This document shows positions 54,429-63,631 of a DNA stretch of 64,000 nucleotides, piece by piece. Numbering within the stretch: position 1 is the stretch's first letter; the number at the start of each line of letters is the position of its first letter. The notes below the pieces were generated by a model, which saw only the letters and a list, made by a program, of their open reading frames with translations, was not told the origin of the DNA and did no database searches. Position numbers and translations under genes: made by a program. This stretch comes from Martinezella hainanensis (lineage in GTDB: Bacteria; Pseudomonadota; Alphaproteobacteria; Rhizobiales; Rhizobiaceae): positions 141,605 to 205,604 of the forward strand of contig NZ_FMAC01000010.1 in the NCBI RefSeq assembly GCF_900094555.1. The letters are read 5' to 3'.

Positions 54429-55433
54429 TCAGCCGCCCAGGTTTCTCTTTTGGTCGAGCATGACGGCGCCGACGATGAGTGCGCCCTTGAGGACCTGCTG
54501 GTAGTAGGATTGGATCCCCATGAGATCGAGGCCGTTGTTCATGACGCCGATGATCAATGCGCCGATCAGCGTGCCGGTGATGCGGCCGACACCGCCGGAA
54601 AGGCTGGTGCCGCCGATGACGACAGCCGCGATTGCGTCGAGCTCATAGGCAATGCCGGCCTGTGGCAGGGCGGAGCCGGTGCGAGCGGCAAGGATCATGC
54701 CTGCCAGCCCGGAAAGACCGCCGGAAATCACGTAAACGAGGAAGCGCAGCTTGCTGACATTGATGCCCGAAGTAATGGCCGCATGCGGGTTACCGCCGAC
54801 GGCATAGATATAGCGGCCGAAGCGAGTACGGTTCAAAACCCACCATGCGACGATGAAGACGATGGCAAGCAGGATGACCGGCATCGGGATGGACAAGACG
54901 CTGCCGGTGCCGATCCAACGGAAATCCGGGGTCAGCGCCGGAACCGGCTTGCCGCCGCCATAGATCAGCGTCAGGCCGCGGGCGGCAGACAGCATGCCAA
55001 GCGTTGCGACGAAAGCTGGGACGGCGAAACGCGAGACAATGAGGCCGACGACGGCACCGCAGGCGATGCCGACGAGCAGGCCGACTGCGAGCGCGACATA
55101 GGGCGGATAGGGCGCACCAACAATGCCGGCAGTTGCCGAAGTGGTAGCAAAGCTTGCGCTAACGATGCCTGTCAGTGCGACCACGGAGCCGACGGAGAGA
55201 TCGATGCCGCGCGTGAGGATGACGAATGTCATGCCGATCGCGAGCACGCCGTTGATCGAGGTCTGCAGCAAGACGTTGGAAATATTGCCTGCCGTCAGGA
55301 AATACTCATTCGAGAACGAGAGGACGATAGCGAGCAACAGGAAGGCGAGAAAGATCCCGTATTCCTGAATAATCAACCTGCGCCGGTCCGAGCCGAACCA
55401 CGAGTTGGATTGATTGTTGTCAGTGGCGGACAT
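54429..55433 (-). CDS. ABC sugar transporter permease (RbsC type)
   Basis: A 334-residue inner-membrane permease with about ten hydrophobic segments. It carries the family motifs TFVILTRGIDLSVGSVVALTG, VPAFVATLGMLSAARGLTLIY, FGRYIYAVGGNPHAAITSGINV and VVIGGTSLSGGVGRITGTLIGALIIGVMNNGLDLMGI. It is the partner of the adjacent ATPase and binding protein. Confidence 0.95.
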   Translation of the reverse strand: MSATDNNQSNSWFGSDRRRLIIQEYGIFLAFLLLAIVLSFSNEYFLTAGNISNVLLQTSINGVLAIGMTFVILTRGIDLSVGSVVALTGIVSASFATTSATAGIVGAPYPPYVALAVGLLVGIACGAVVGLIVSRFAVPAFVATLGMLSAARGLTLIYGGGKPVPALTPDFRWIGTGSVLSIPMPVILLAIVFIVAWWVLNRTRFGRYIYAVGGNPHAAITSGINVSKLRFLVYVISGGLSGLAGMILAARTGSALPQAGIAYELDAIAAVVIGGTSLSGGVGRITGTLIGALIIGVMNNGLDLMGIQSYYQQVLKGALIVGAVMLDQKRNLGG

Positions 55434-55488
55434 TGCAAATACCTCTTGTTGCCGGGCGCTTCATTCTTGTCTTCGTGCGCTGTCGCAT

Positions 55489-56967
55489 TCAGGTCGACAG
55501 ATGCACGAGCGATTGCGCGTCGGCCTCCTCCCTCTTGAGAATTCCGGCGGACCGTCCCTGCCGCATCACCAGGATGCGGTCGGACATGCCAAGAACCTCG
55601 TCTATTTCGGATGAGATCATGATCACGGTACCGCCTTCGGCGGCGAAGTCGCAGATGATGCGATAGATTTCGCGCTTGGCGCCGACATCGACGCCGCGCG
55701 TCGGTTCGTCGAGCAGCAGCACTTTCGGCCTGCGCAGGAACCACTTACCGAGCACGACTTTCTGCTGGTTACCGCCGGAAAGGCCGGAGACCGGCATGCT
55801 GTCGCGCGCAGCCTTGATGCCGAAGCGCTGGATCATGTCCTGGCTGGCGCCGGCCTCGGCCCGACGATCCATCGAGAAGCGCGGGCTCATTTCAGGCAGG
55901 CTCGCTAGGCAGATGTTGTTGCGCACGCTGTCGATCAGATTGAGGCCGGTCAGCTTGCGATCCTCCGTAACGAAGGCGATGCCGTGCTGCATGGCTTCGG
56001 CCGGCTTGCGTACGGTAATGGGCGCTCCCGCAAGCTTGATCTGGCCGCTGCTGACGGCATCGACGCCGAAGATGCAGTTGAAGATCTCGGTGCGGCCCGA
56101 TCCCATCAGGCCATAAATGCCGAAAATCTCGCCCTTGTGAGCGATGAACGAGATATCGCTGACCTTACCCTCTGCGCTAAGGCCGGTGACTTCCAGCCCA
56201 GGCGTTGCCGTTGGCACGTTCGTCTTGATGTATTCCTCGCCAAGCTCGCGGCCAACGATCATGCGGATGAGGCCAGGCCGATCGATATCGGCAAGCGCGC
56301 CGCTGCCGACATAGGACCCGTCGCGGAAGGCGGTGTAGGAATCTGCGATCTGGAAGATCTCGGACAGGCGGTGCGAGACGTAGACAACGCCTTTGCCCTC
56401 GCCCTTCAGGCGTTCGATGGTTGCAAAGAGCTGCTGCGCTTCCTTCTCGCCGATGGCCGAAGTGGGCTCATCCATGAAGATCACCTCGGCATCGTGGCTA
56501 AGTGCCTTGGCGATCTCGACCAGCTGAACCTGGGCGACCGAAAGGTTCATCATGAATTGCGTGGCGCGAATGTTGAATTGCAGCCGGTCGAGCAACGCCT
56601 GCGCGTTGCGGTTCATCGTCTTGAAGTCGATGCCGCCGAAACGCGCCGATGGCTCGCGGCCGAGATAGATGTTCTCCGCAACGGTCATGTGTGGGATGGG
56701 GCTGAGTTCCTGCTCGATGATGGCGATGCCGGCCGCAAGCGCTTCGGCAGGGCTTGCATAATCCACGTCCTTGCCGCGGCGGCGAATGGAGCCGGCATCG
56801 CGCTTGTGAATGCCCATCAGGATCTTGAGGAAAGTCGACTTGCCGGCGCCGTTGCCGCCGCACAGAGCATGGACGGAGCCGGACCGCAGCTGAAAGCGCC
56901 CGTCACGCAATGCAGCGACACCGCCAAAGGACTTCTTCAGCCCTTCTACTTCAAGCAGGAATTCCAC
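55489..56967 (-). CDS. ABC sugar transporter ATP-binding protein (RbsA type)
   Basis: A 492-residue tandem ATPase. The first half has Walker A GGNGAGKSTF, signature-region NLSVAQVQLVEIAKAL and Walker B VIFMDEPTSAI. The second half has GLMGSGRTEI in place of Walker A, LSGGNQQKVVLGKW and LLLDEPTRGVDVG. The start is taken as GTG 56967 (VEFLLEVEGLKKSFGG) because GGAGGAG lies five bases upstream. The ATG at 57021 adds 18 non-conserved residues and is almost at the predicted transcription start. It is the first gene of the eight-gene operon. Confidence 0.92.
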   Translation of the reverse strand: MEFLLEVEGLKKSFGGVAALRDGRFQLRSGSVHALCGGNGAGKSTFLKILMGIHKRDAGSIRRRGKDVDYASPAEALAAGIAIIEQELSPIPHMTVAENIYLGREPSARFGGIDFKTMNRNAQALLDRLQFNIRATQFMMNLSVAQVQLVEIAKALSHDAEVIFMDEPTSAIGEKEAQQLFATIERLKGEGKGVVYVSHRLSEIFQIADSYTAFRDGSYVGSGALADIDRPGLIRMIVGRELGEEYIKTNVPTATPGLEVTGLSAEGKVSDISFIAHKGEIFGIYGLMGSGRTEIFNCIFGVDAVSSGQIKLAGAPITVRKPAEAMQHGIAFVTEDRKLTGLNLIDSVRNNICLASLPEMSPRFSMDRRAEAGASQDMIQRFGIKAARDSMPVSGLSGGNQQKVVLGKWFLRRPKVLLLDEPTRGVDVGAKREIYRIICDFAAEGGTVIMISSEIDEVLGMSDRILVMRQGRSAGILKREEADAQSLVHLST

Positions 56968-57372
56968 TTTCTCCTCCGCACTCCGGATGCTGGAACAGCT
57001 CCCGACGACATCGTCGATCATCGCTCAGCGTCGATATTGACAATATTCGAAGTGCTTTCGACAAATGTCAATATGATTGTGTGGAATTCGTGTGATCGCG
57101 GTATTGCGCGTCATCATAATCGATGAGAATCTGCTTCGGGATATGTATTTAAATATATGATAATACGATATATTTTTTAGAATATATGTTCCGCGTGGTT
57201 GCAGAGAATGCGTTGGTCTGAAAATGCCGTTTTGACAGTGCGCGATGTGCGTGGCATCGATGGAATGCAGCGATTGCGCAGAAAAAAGTCAGTTGTGGTC
57301 GCGAAGAATCCGCTTAATCCTAAGATGTAGTGAGATTTCAGGCAGTGCCGCTGGCGACGGAGCGAGACACGG
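56968..57372. other. Divergent intergenic region upstream of the dha operon
   Basis: About 405 bases between the ABC operon and the FMN-reductase gene. It contains the promoter and inverted repeat at 57034-57074, a run of AT-rich sequence (57120-57180), and nothing gene-like. Confidence 0.5.
57034..57074 (-). promoter_or_regulatory. Predicted sigma-70 promoter with overlapping inverted repeat
   Basis: On the minus strand, TTGACA (57066-57071) and AATATT (57042-57047) are separated by 18 bases. The half-sites ATATTGAC (57034-57041) and GTCAATAT (57067-57074) form an inverted repeat overlapping the -35 and lying just past the -10. That is a natural operator layout, plausibly for the SorC-DhaK fusion protein (inference). 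Confidence 0.6.
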
Positions 57373-57957
57373 ATGCGTCCATCGAAAATCACTGTTCTGT
57401 CCTGCAGCATGGACCCGGAAAGCCGGAGCCGCCGGATGGCTCGTAAGGCAGAAAGCTTATTGAGGGAGAGGGGCGCCGAGGTCGAGTTTATCGATCTTCA
57501 GGATATCGAGATGCCTGTATTCGACAACTCGAGCTGCTATGAGCACCCTTCCTACGACAGGCTATATCGTGCAATTCGCGATGCGGATGGCGTGCTGCTT
57601 GCCGTGCCCATTTACAATTGGTCAGTGGGTAGCGCTGCCAAGAGCCTGATCGAGCTCACCGGCGCGACAGGTGCCGGCGGACGAAAATCAGCCTGGTTCG
57701 ACCAGATCGTCACCTTCGTATGTTCCGGCGGGCTCCCGCATAGCTATATGGCATATGGAAGCCTCGCCATGTCGCTGATGCTCGATTTCAAATGCGTGAT
57801 CAATCCTTATGTCGTTTATGCCACGGAGAGGGATTGGATCGATGACGCCGTCCTGTCCGACACTCTTGCGGCAAGGCTGTGCAAAACGATCGAGGTCAAG
57901 CTGGAGCTGTCGTCGAGCTTGAGATCCAGAGCATATACCTCCGACTGGGAAATCTAA
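57373..57957 (+). CDS. NADPH-dependent FMN reductase family protein
   Basis: A 194-residue flavodoxin-like protein. SCSMDPESRSRRMARKAESLL is the FMN phosphate-binding loop with altered residues. DGVLLAVPIYNWSVGSAAKSLIELTG matches the PxYN.S...LK.WID motif of the family, but lacks the usual acidic end. It probably reduces flavin or quinone with NAD(P)H. Its neighbours give no clear substrate. The ATG 57373 follows GGAGCGAGA. Confidence 0.82.
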   Translation: MRPSKITVLSCSMDPESRSRRMARKAESLLRERGAEVEFIDLQDIEMPVFDNSSCYEHPSYDRLYRAIRDADGVLLAVPIYNWSVGSAAKSLIELTGATGAGGRKSAWFDQIVTFVCSGGLPHSYMAYGSLAMSLMLDFKCVINPYVVYATERDWIDDAVLSDTLAARLCKTIEVKLELSSSLRSRAYTSDWEI

Positions 57958-58078
57958 TCGTCCTGCCTGTCCCGATTGCATTCGATACGTCCCGTGGTAA
58001 GACTATTCGTATTATGACTTAATGCTGACTGTAAGACTTAGCTGAGGTTGATCAGCGGGAATAGATCGGGGATCGGGA

Positions 58079-58795
58079 ATGAGGACAAATGCCCGGGCGA
58101 GGCAAAGGCTGGCACAAAGGGTCATCGATGAATTGCGCATGCAGATTGAGACCGGCAAGCTTCAGACCGGCGACCAGCTTCCGACAGAGCCGCAGCTCGA
58201 AGCGGCCTTCGATGTTAGCCGGACCGTGGTGCGCGAGGCGATTGCCGATCTTCGTGCTGCAGGCCTCGTCAGACCCGTTCAAGGCAAGGGCGTATTTGTT
58301 TCCGAAACCTCGGCGCGATCCGGCCTGCTGCTGACGCCCATCGAGGTCAAAAGCATCCCCGAGACACTGGAATTGCTGGAATTCCGTATGGCGGCGGAAG
58401 GCGAGGCGGCGGCAATCGCCGCCTATCGCAGAACGGCGGAACAGGAGGCTGCAATTGCTGCCGCCAACCGCAAGATGGCGCTACTGATAGAGCAGGAGCT
58501 GTCGACCGTCGAAGCGGATTTTGAATTCCACATGGCGATTGCTGCTGCCACGAATAACCGATTCTATGTCGACGTGCTCCGACATTTCGGCGCCCGAACC
58601 ATCCCGCGCGGACAGTTTCCGACATTGCCTGAAGCGAATGATCGCGCCTATCTGGAGAAGGTGCATGCCGAGCATGCGGAAATTCTGGCCGCGATCGCAG
58701 ACCAGGACCCGGAGCGAGCGCGCCAGGCGATGCGGGCACATATGCTGGCAAGCCAGCGACGCTATCGCCTCCTGGCCGAGCTGCAGGCGCAATAA
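58079..58795 (+). CDS. GntR-family (FadR subfamily) transcriptional regulator
   Basis: A 238-residue regulator. The winged HTH reads IETGKLQTGDQLPTEPQLEAAFDVSRTVVREAIADLRAAGLVRPVQGKGVFV. A FadR-type all-helical effector domain follows with ELLEFRMAAEGEAAAIAAYRR, DFEFHMAIAAATNN and the metal-binding HAEHAEILAAI. Such domains usually bind a carboxylate or sugar acid. It may control the lactonase gene downstream. Confidence 0.9.
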   Translation: MRTNARARQRLAQRVIDELRMQIETGKLQTGDQLPTEPQLEAAFDVSRTVVREAIADLRAAGLVRPVQGKGVFVSETSARSGLLLTPIEVKSIPETLELLEFRMAAEGEAAAIAAYRRTAEQEAAIAAANRKMALLIEQELSTVEADFEFHMAIAAATNNRFYVDVLRHFGARTIPRGQFPTLPEANDRAYLEKVHAEHAEILAAIADQDPERARQAMRAHMLASQRRYRLLAELQAQ

Positions 58796-58999
58796 TACTC
58801 GACACACTGTTATGGTCATATTATGTCATATGATACAAACGCCCTCTCGGAAGAGGCGCTCCGTATATTTGGTGATGCAGATCGAGGCGGGAAGACGACT
58901 ATCGGGTCTTCGCGCATTCGATGGCAGCCGCATGATATTTGCTAAAGGATCCGAAGCATTGCCGGTTCAATCGGCAGTGACGTTCGGATGAGGTGATCC

Positions 59000-60118
59000 G
59001 TGGCTCAGACTTCTTCCAGTGTATCTCGCACATTAGTCTATGTCTCGACGGCAGTTGCCGGAACGATCGATGCGTACAGGATGGACGGGGCGACAGGCAC
59101 GCTCACGCCAATATCCAGCGTGGATGTTGGCCCGATGGTCATGCCGATGGCGGTCAGTCCCGACAGACGGCATCTCCATGCCGTCATCCGTGTGCAGCCT
59201 TACCGGGTACTGACGCTGGCGATCGACCCCGAAAGCGGCAGGTTAAGGCAGGAGGCCGTTGCCGCTCTGCCCGACAGCATGGCCTACGTCTCCCTCGATC
59301 CGACGGGCGCGCTTCTATTCGCTGCTTCCTATGGCGGCAGCAAGATCGCCGTAATGCTAATCGGCAAAAACGGACTGGTCACCGCGCAGGCTCAGCAAGT
59401 GATCGCAACCGGGCGCAATGCCCATTCGATCGTCAGTGACCGGACAGGCAAATATGTCTTTGCCACCAATCTCGGGTCTGATGCCGTGCAGCAATTCACT
59501 CTCGACCCCGAGACCGGGATACTGAAGCCGAATGATCCGATCCAGGTTGCAACCGGCACCGGCTTTGGTCCGCGGCACATCGTCATCTCGCCCGACAACA
59601 AGGCCGTCTACGTCCTGACGGAACTGACCGGCCATGTCATTCACTATGCGCTCGATACTGACAAGGGCACATTGAGCGAGATCGAAAGTGTTGCTTCCGT
59701 TCCTGAGCATGCCGGGCTGTCGCCAGGTATCGCGCCGCCTGGTCCGGCGGTATCCGGTGTGTCTGCATCGGCTGTGGCTTCAGCAGACAATGGCAAGCCG
59801 AAGATCTGGGCCGCAGATATCGGCATCACACCGAACGGCAAATTCCTCTATACGACGGAGAGAACCACCAGTCGGATTGCGCTCTTCCACGTCGGTTCAG
59901 GTGACGGAAGACTGACCTACGTCGGAAACTATCCGACCGAACAACAGCCGCGCGGCATCCGCATCGATCCATCGGGCCGGTTCCTTGTCGCATCCGGCGA
60001 GAAGTCCGACAGGCTGTCGGTCTATGCTATCGACCAAGCCGATGGCGGTCTCGACGTGGTGGGCCGATATCCGGTCAATGCCGGCGCGAACTGGATAGAG
60101 ATCGTGACATTTCCTTGA
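59000..60118 (+). CDS. Lactonase, seven-bladed beta-propeller (PgL/YbhE-like)
   Basis: A 372-residue protein of the cytoplasmic-type 3-carboxymuconate cyclase / 6-phosphogluconolactonase fold. Repeats have the DP(ET)G pattern (AIDPESGRLRQEA, TLDPETGILKPN) plus GFGPRHIVISPDNKAVYVLTEL, IWAADIGITPNGKFLYTTERT and QPRGIRIDPSGRFLVASGEKSDRLSVY. The start is GTG 59000, after GAGGTGAT. It may hydrolyse a sugar-acid lactone; the catalytic residues of this family are not well defined. It follows the GntR gene by 204 bases. Confidence 0.85.
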   Translation: MAQTSSSVSRTLVYVSTAVAGTIDAYRMDGATGTLTPISSVDVGPMVMPMAVSPDRRHLHAVIRVQPYRVLTLAIDPESGRLRQEAVAALPDSMAYVSLDPTGALLFAASYGGSKIAVMLIGKNGLVTAQAQQVIATGRNAHSIVSDRTGKYVFATNLGSDAVQQFTLDPETGILKPNDPIQVATGTGFGPRHIVISPDNKAVYVLTELTGHVIHYALDTDKGTLSEIESVASVPEHAGLSPGIAPPGPAVSGVSASAVASADNGKPKIWAADIGITPNGKFLYTTERTTSRIALFHVGSGDGRLTYVGNYPTEQQPRGIRIDPSGRFLVASGEKSDRLSVYAIDQADGGLDVVGRYPVNAGANWIEIVTFP

Positions 60119-60136
60119 GACGCGTCCGCGCGCGTC
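60119..60136. terminator. Hairpin between convergent lactonase and c-di-GMP genes
   Basis: 6-bp arms GACGCG/CGCGTC with a six-base loop, starting right after the lactonase stop. It is GC-rich and lacks a U-run; a role as terminator is plausible for the convergent pair. Confidence 0.4.
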
Positions 60137-60157
60137 AAGCGGCTCTCGGGCGAATAT

Positions 60158-62254
60158 CTACGCAGGTTTTGCAGCCGCCCCGGCAATCAGGCTTTCGATC
60201 TCTGAGGAGGGAAGGGGCCGGGCGAACAGATAGCCTTGAAGCAGTTCGCATCCGGCGCTTTCGAGAAAGCGAGCCTGCTCCTCGGTCTCGACGCCTTCCG
60301 CTACGACTTCAAGATCGAGTGTTCTGCCGAGCGATACGATGGCGGATGTAATAGCCATATCGCCGAGCTTTTCCGGAATATCGGCAATGAACGATCTGTC
60401 GATCTTCAGCCGGGAAAGCGGAAAACGCCTGAGGGTACTCAGGCTTGAATATCCGGTGCCGAAATCATCGATCGCGAGGCTGACACCCAGCGTCTTCAGC
60501 TCATGCATCCGCTCTATGGCGCCCTCAACGTCACGCATGATCAAGCTTTCCGTCAGTTCGAGCTCAAGCCATTGCGGATCGAGATCCGCAGATTGCAGCG
60601 CGGATGCTACCTGGCTTGTCAGCGAACTCTCCAGAAATTGCCGGGCCGATACGTTGACGCCGACACGCAGTGCCGGCAGATCGCGATCCTGCCATAGCCG
60701 GGCTTGCCGGCAGGCTTTGCGCAGAACGATTTCACCGAGCGGAACGATGAGTCCCGTTTCCTCAGCGAGCGGAATGAAGGCGCCAGGCAGCAACAAGCCC
60801 TGGGTGGGATGCTGCCACCGCACAAGGGCCTCGACACCAATGACCCTGCCGCTGCGAACTTCTTTCTGCGGCTGATAATGGAGCACGAATTCGTCTCGCT
60901 CCACAGCTCGTCGCAATTCTTCGATACGGATCAGCTTGTTGCGGGCGTCCTCCGCCATGGCCGGTGTGAACAGTCGAATGGCGTTGCGCCCCGCTTCCTT
61001 GGCACGGTAGAGCGCCATGTCGGCATTCGCGAACAGTTCCGAGGCCGTCTTGCCATGCTCCATGGCGCAAGCCACGCCAATGCTGCAGCCGACGCGGATT
61101 TCGACCCCTTGTACGACCATTGGCTTGGATATGTCCGCGAGAACGTCGGCGAGCCTTTCGTATATCGGCTCGGGGGACTCTTCGAGAACGATGATGAATT
61201 CATCGCCGCCGATCCGAGAGACGATACCGCGACCGCCGATATGGGTCGATATGCGCTGCGCAACCACCGTCAGCAATTCGTCGCCAGCCGCATGACCTAG
61301 GGTGTCGTTCACCAGCTTGAAATTGTCCAGGTCGACAAAGGCAACGGCCAGAGACCTTCGCTTCCGTGATGCTTTTTCAAGCAGGGCGCTGAGCTTGCGG
61401 TCGAGCAACATGCGGTTGGGAAGCCCGGTGAGCGCATCGTGTTCGGCCAGATAGGCAATGTGGGCGATGTCCCGATGGCGATCGATGGCTATTCCAACGG
61501 TCTGCGCTATGCCAGCGAAGAATTCCATAAGTCCAGCCTCGTCGCCATCGGTCTGCATCGTTACCAAGGCCCCATGCCGGCCACCATCCCGCGAGAAAAT
61601 GGGAAATTCCAGGATGTCGCCGGCAATCGGCTCGACTTGCTCGCCGTCGAGAGCGAAACTGACGCGTCTGCCATTGAGCAAGCCCTCAAGAAGCGTCCGG
61701 GCCTCCTTGAGAAACACATCAAGATCGACGCCGCGCGCCACATCCTGCAGAAGTTTCGTCTGGGCACTCATCAATTTCTCTGCCCGTTTTCGAGCTGAGA
61801 TATCGCGGGACGCACCGACGACGCCGATGATGTTGCCGTTTCTGTCACGCAGCGGCACCCGCGACATCATGAGCCAACCTTCGCCCTTGAGGCGCCGCTC
61901 TTCGACGCCAAGATCGGCCTCGCCGCTCTCCATTACCTGCCGTTCGACTTCCTCGATCTTGTGGGCGTCGGCCATGGGGTGAATTTCGGCATCGGTAAGG
62001 CCGATCAGCTCATCGACATGCGTGAAGCCATTGTTGAGGACGATCGCCATGTTGGCAAAAAGGAACCGGCCATTCGTGTCCTTGGCATAGATATAGTCCG
62101 GCACATAGTTGATCATCGCCTCGAGCCATTCGTAACGCTCGGCGAGAGACAGATACCGAGCCTGAAGCAATTCAAACGGCTCGTGGACCTGCTCGTCCTC
62201 ACCGTCTTGATCTCGGTGCGTAGGCTCTAGCGATCCATCCGGCGGCTGCATCAT
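60158..62254 (-). CDS. PAS-GAF-GGDEF-EAL cyclic-di-GMP protein
   Basis: A 698-residue cytoplasmic protein with no membrane segment. Domains in order are: PAS (~45-160, YVPDYIYAKDTNGRFLFANMA), GAF-like (~165-265), GGDEF (~275-430 with intact RIGGDEF near 350, DALTGLPNRMLLDR) and EAL (~445-690 with GVEALVRW, VNVSARQF, ELELTESLIM, AIDDFGTGYSSLSTLRRFPLSRLKID, VVAEGVETEEQ). Both catalytic motifs look complete, so it may make and degrade c-di-GMP depending on the PAS/GAF signal. Targets could include motility or exopolysaccharide. Confidence 0.95.
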   Translation of the reverse strand: MMQPPDGSLEPTHRDQDGEDEQVHEPFELLQARYLSLAERYEWLEAMINYVPDYIYAKDTNGRFLFANMAIVLNNGFTHVDELIGLTDAEIHPMADAHKIEEVERQVMESGEADLGVEERRLKGEGWLMMSRVPLRDRNGNIIGVVGASRDISARKRAEKLMSAQTKLLQDVARGVDLDVFLKEARTLLEGLLNGRRVSFALDGEQVEPIAGDILEFPIFSRDGGRHGALVTMQTDGDEAGLMEFFAGIAQTVGIAIDRHRDIAHIAYLAEHDALTGLPNRMLLDRKLSALLEKASRKRRSLAVAFVDLDNFKLVNDTLGHAAGDELLTVVAQRISTHIGGRGIVSRIGGDEFIIVLEESPEPIYERLADVLADISKPMVVQGVEIRVGCSIGVACAMEHGKTASELFANADMALYRAKEAGRNAIRLFTPAMAEDARNKLIRIEELRRAVERDEFVLHYQPQKEVRSGRVIGVEALVRWQHPTQGLLLPGAFIPLAEETGLIVPLGEIVLRKACRQARLWQDRDLPALRVGVNVSARQFLESSLTSQVASALQSADLDPQWLELELTESLIMRDVEGAIERMHELKTLGVSLAIDDFGTGYSSLSTLRRFPLSRLKIDRSFIADIPEKLGDMAITSAIVSLGRTLDLEVVAEGVETEEQARFLESAGCELLQGYLFARPLPSSEIESLIAGAAAKPA

Positions 62255-62576
62255 TTATGTTCTCTCACCCGGCAAGCGGACAATATCGGCAGCCAATGCT
62301 GCAACAATGAAAGCGTATAGGCATGTCGACTGTCCTCGCTGGCGAGGTGTGGTTCGTCTGTTCACATAAATGTTATCATATAACCGAATTTATAAACATC
62401 CGCTCAAGTTTTACAGGAAGATCGCGTCCGCCCGCAAAGAGTGCGCGGACGCTTATCCAGTGGAGGCCGATGGGTTTTCGGGATGAACCGTTGGCGATGA
62501 ATGCCATTGCGGGTAGGGGGCAAAACCGGCTAAAGCCCAGGTGGTAGAAACGCAGGATTCGCAAGGATAAAATAGC
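62255..62576. other. Intergenic region between c-di-GMP gene and transporter gene
   Basis: A 322-base divergent gap with an AT-rich stretch (62365-62410) suitable for promoters. A GTTAT-CAT-ATAAC repeat occurs at 62372-62384. No gene is seen. Confidence 0.4.
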
Positions 62577-63491
62577 ATGCGCGTGGGCAAAGCCGTAACA
62601 AGCGGCAATCTTGTGCTTGCCGGCATGCTGATGATGCTTCTCGGCGACTTCCTGTTTTCGCTGAACGATGCCATGGGCAAGTGGCTGGTTGCGAGTTTCT
62701 CCGTTGGCCAAATTCTGGTGATCCGCTCCTTCGGTTCGTTCATTATTCTGGCGCCGATGATCGCGCGGCAGGGCAGCGATGCGCTTTTTCGCCTCGAACG
62801 GCCGCCGTTGCAGCTTCTGCGCGTCGTCATGACAACGCTCGACGTCGCTCTTTTTTATGCCGCAGTCGCCTATCTGCCGCTTGCCGATGTCATGACCTTC
62901 TATATGGCCGGTCCAATCTATGTGGCGGCGATCTCCCATTTCTTCCTCAATGAAAGGATCGGCTGGCGGCGCTGGCTGGCGGTTTTCGTTGGCTTTATCG
63001 GCGTATTGATCGCCCTCAGACCATCGGCGGCGATGTTTTCCTGGCCATCGCTCTTCGGCCTTGGCGGCAGCCTTGCGTTTGCATTGACCCTGGTGCTCGG
63101 GCGCCGGCTGCGGCAGACTGCCGATGCGACGCTCGTCGCATGGCAGACGGTCGGTGCGCTCATCGCCGGGTTGGTGCTCAGCATCGGAGACTGGCGTTCT
63201 GCTTCGGCGCTCGATCTCGGTGCCATGCTTGCTCTCGGCATCGTTGCCGGCGGCGCTCACATGCTGATAACCCGATCCTTGAAGCTCGCGCCGGCGTCAC
63301 TATTGGCTCCGCTTCAATACAGCCTGCTTGTCTGGGCGATCGTGCTGGGTTTCGTTTTCTTCGGCGATATTCCCGACACCCAGATCGTTGTCGGCTCCGT
63401 TATTATCGTTCTTGCCGGGCTTTTCATTTTCCATCGGAAGAATCTGGTCGATACTGTCCCGAAAGACGCTGTTGCTCGGGACGGACATTGA
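62577..63491 (+). CDS. EamA/DMT-family transporter
   Basis: A 304-residue inner-membrane protein with about ten transmembrane helices in two EamA halves. The first half shows FLFSLNDAMGKWLVASFSVGQILVIRSFGSF and MTFYMAGPIYVAAISHFFLNERIGWRRWLAVFVGFIGVLIALRP. The second shows SLKLAPASLLAPLQYSLLVWAIVLGFVFFGDIPDTQIVVGSVIIVLAGLFIFHRK. Such proteins export amino acids or metabolites; the substrate is unknown. ATG 62577 has only a weak ribosome site (AAGGATAAAATAGC). Confidence 0.9.
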   Translation: MRVGKAVTSGNLVLAGMLMMLLGDFLFSLNDAMGKWLVASFSVGQILVIRSFGSFIILAPMIARQGSDALFRLERPPLQLLRVVMTTLDVALFYAAVAYLPLADVMTFYMAGPIYVAAISHFFLNERIGWRRWLAVFVGFIGVLIALRPSAAMFSWPSLFGLGGSLAFALTLVLGRRLRQTADATLVAWQTVGALIAGLVLSIGDWRSASALDLGAMLALGIVAGGAHMLITRSLKLAPASLLAPLQYSLLVWAIVLGFVFFGDIPDTQIVVGSVIIVLAGLFIFHRKNLVDTVPKDAVARDGH

Positions 63492-63631
63492 GGCGTCGTT
63501 AGATCGCACGGTAGGCTGCCAAGACGCAGGGACTGACGTGCAATCTTGTTGATCGAAACCTTGCGTTCGACGAGGCGGTGTGAAAGGGCGGGCCATTCCA
63601 TCCTCCTGAAACCATGGCCTTTATTGTCTTC

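Noticed and set aside
62372..62384. GTTATCATATAAC as a fifth LacI operator
   Set aside because: It lacks the central CG, has a different half-site spacing, and sits before unrelated genes.
63314..63601. Minus-strand 95-residue frame with VERKVSINKIARQ as a transposase remnant
   Set aside because: The likeness to an IS30 helix-turn-helix is short, and most of the frame is antisense to the EamA gene.
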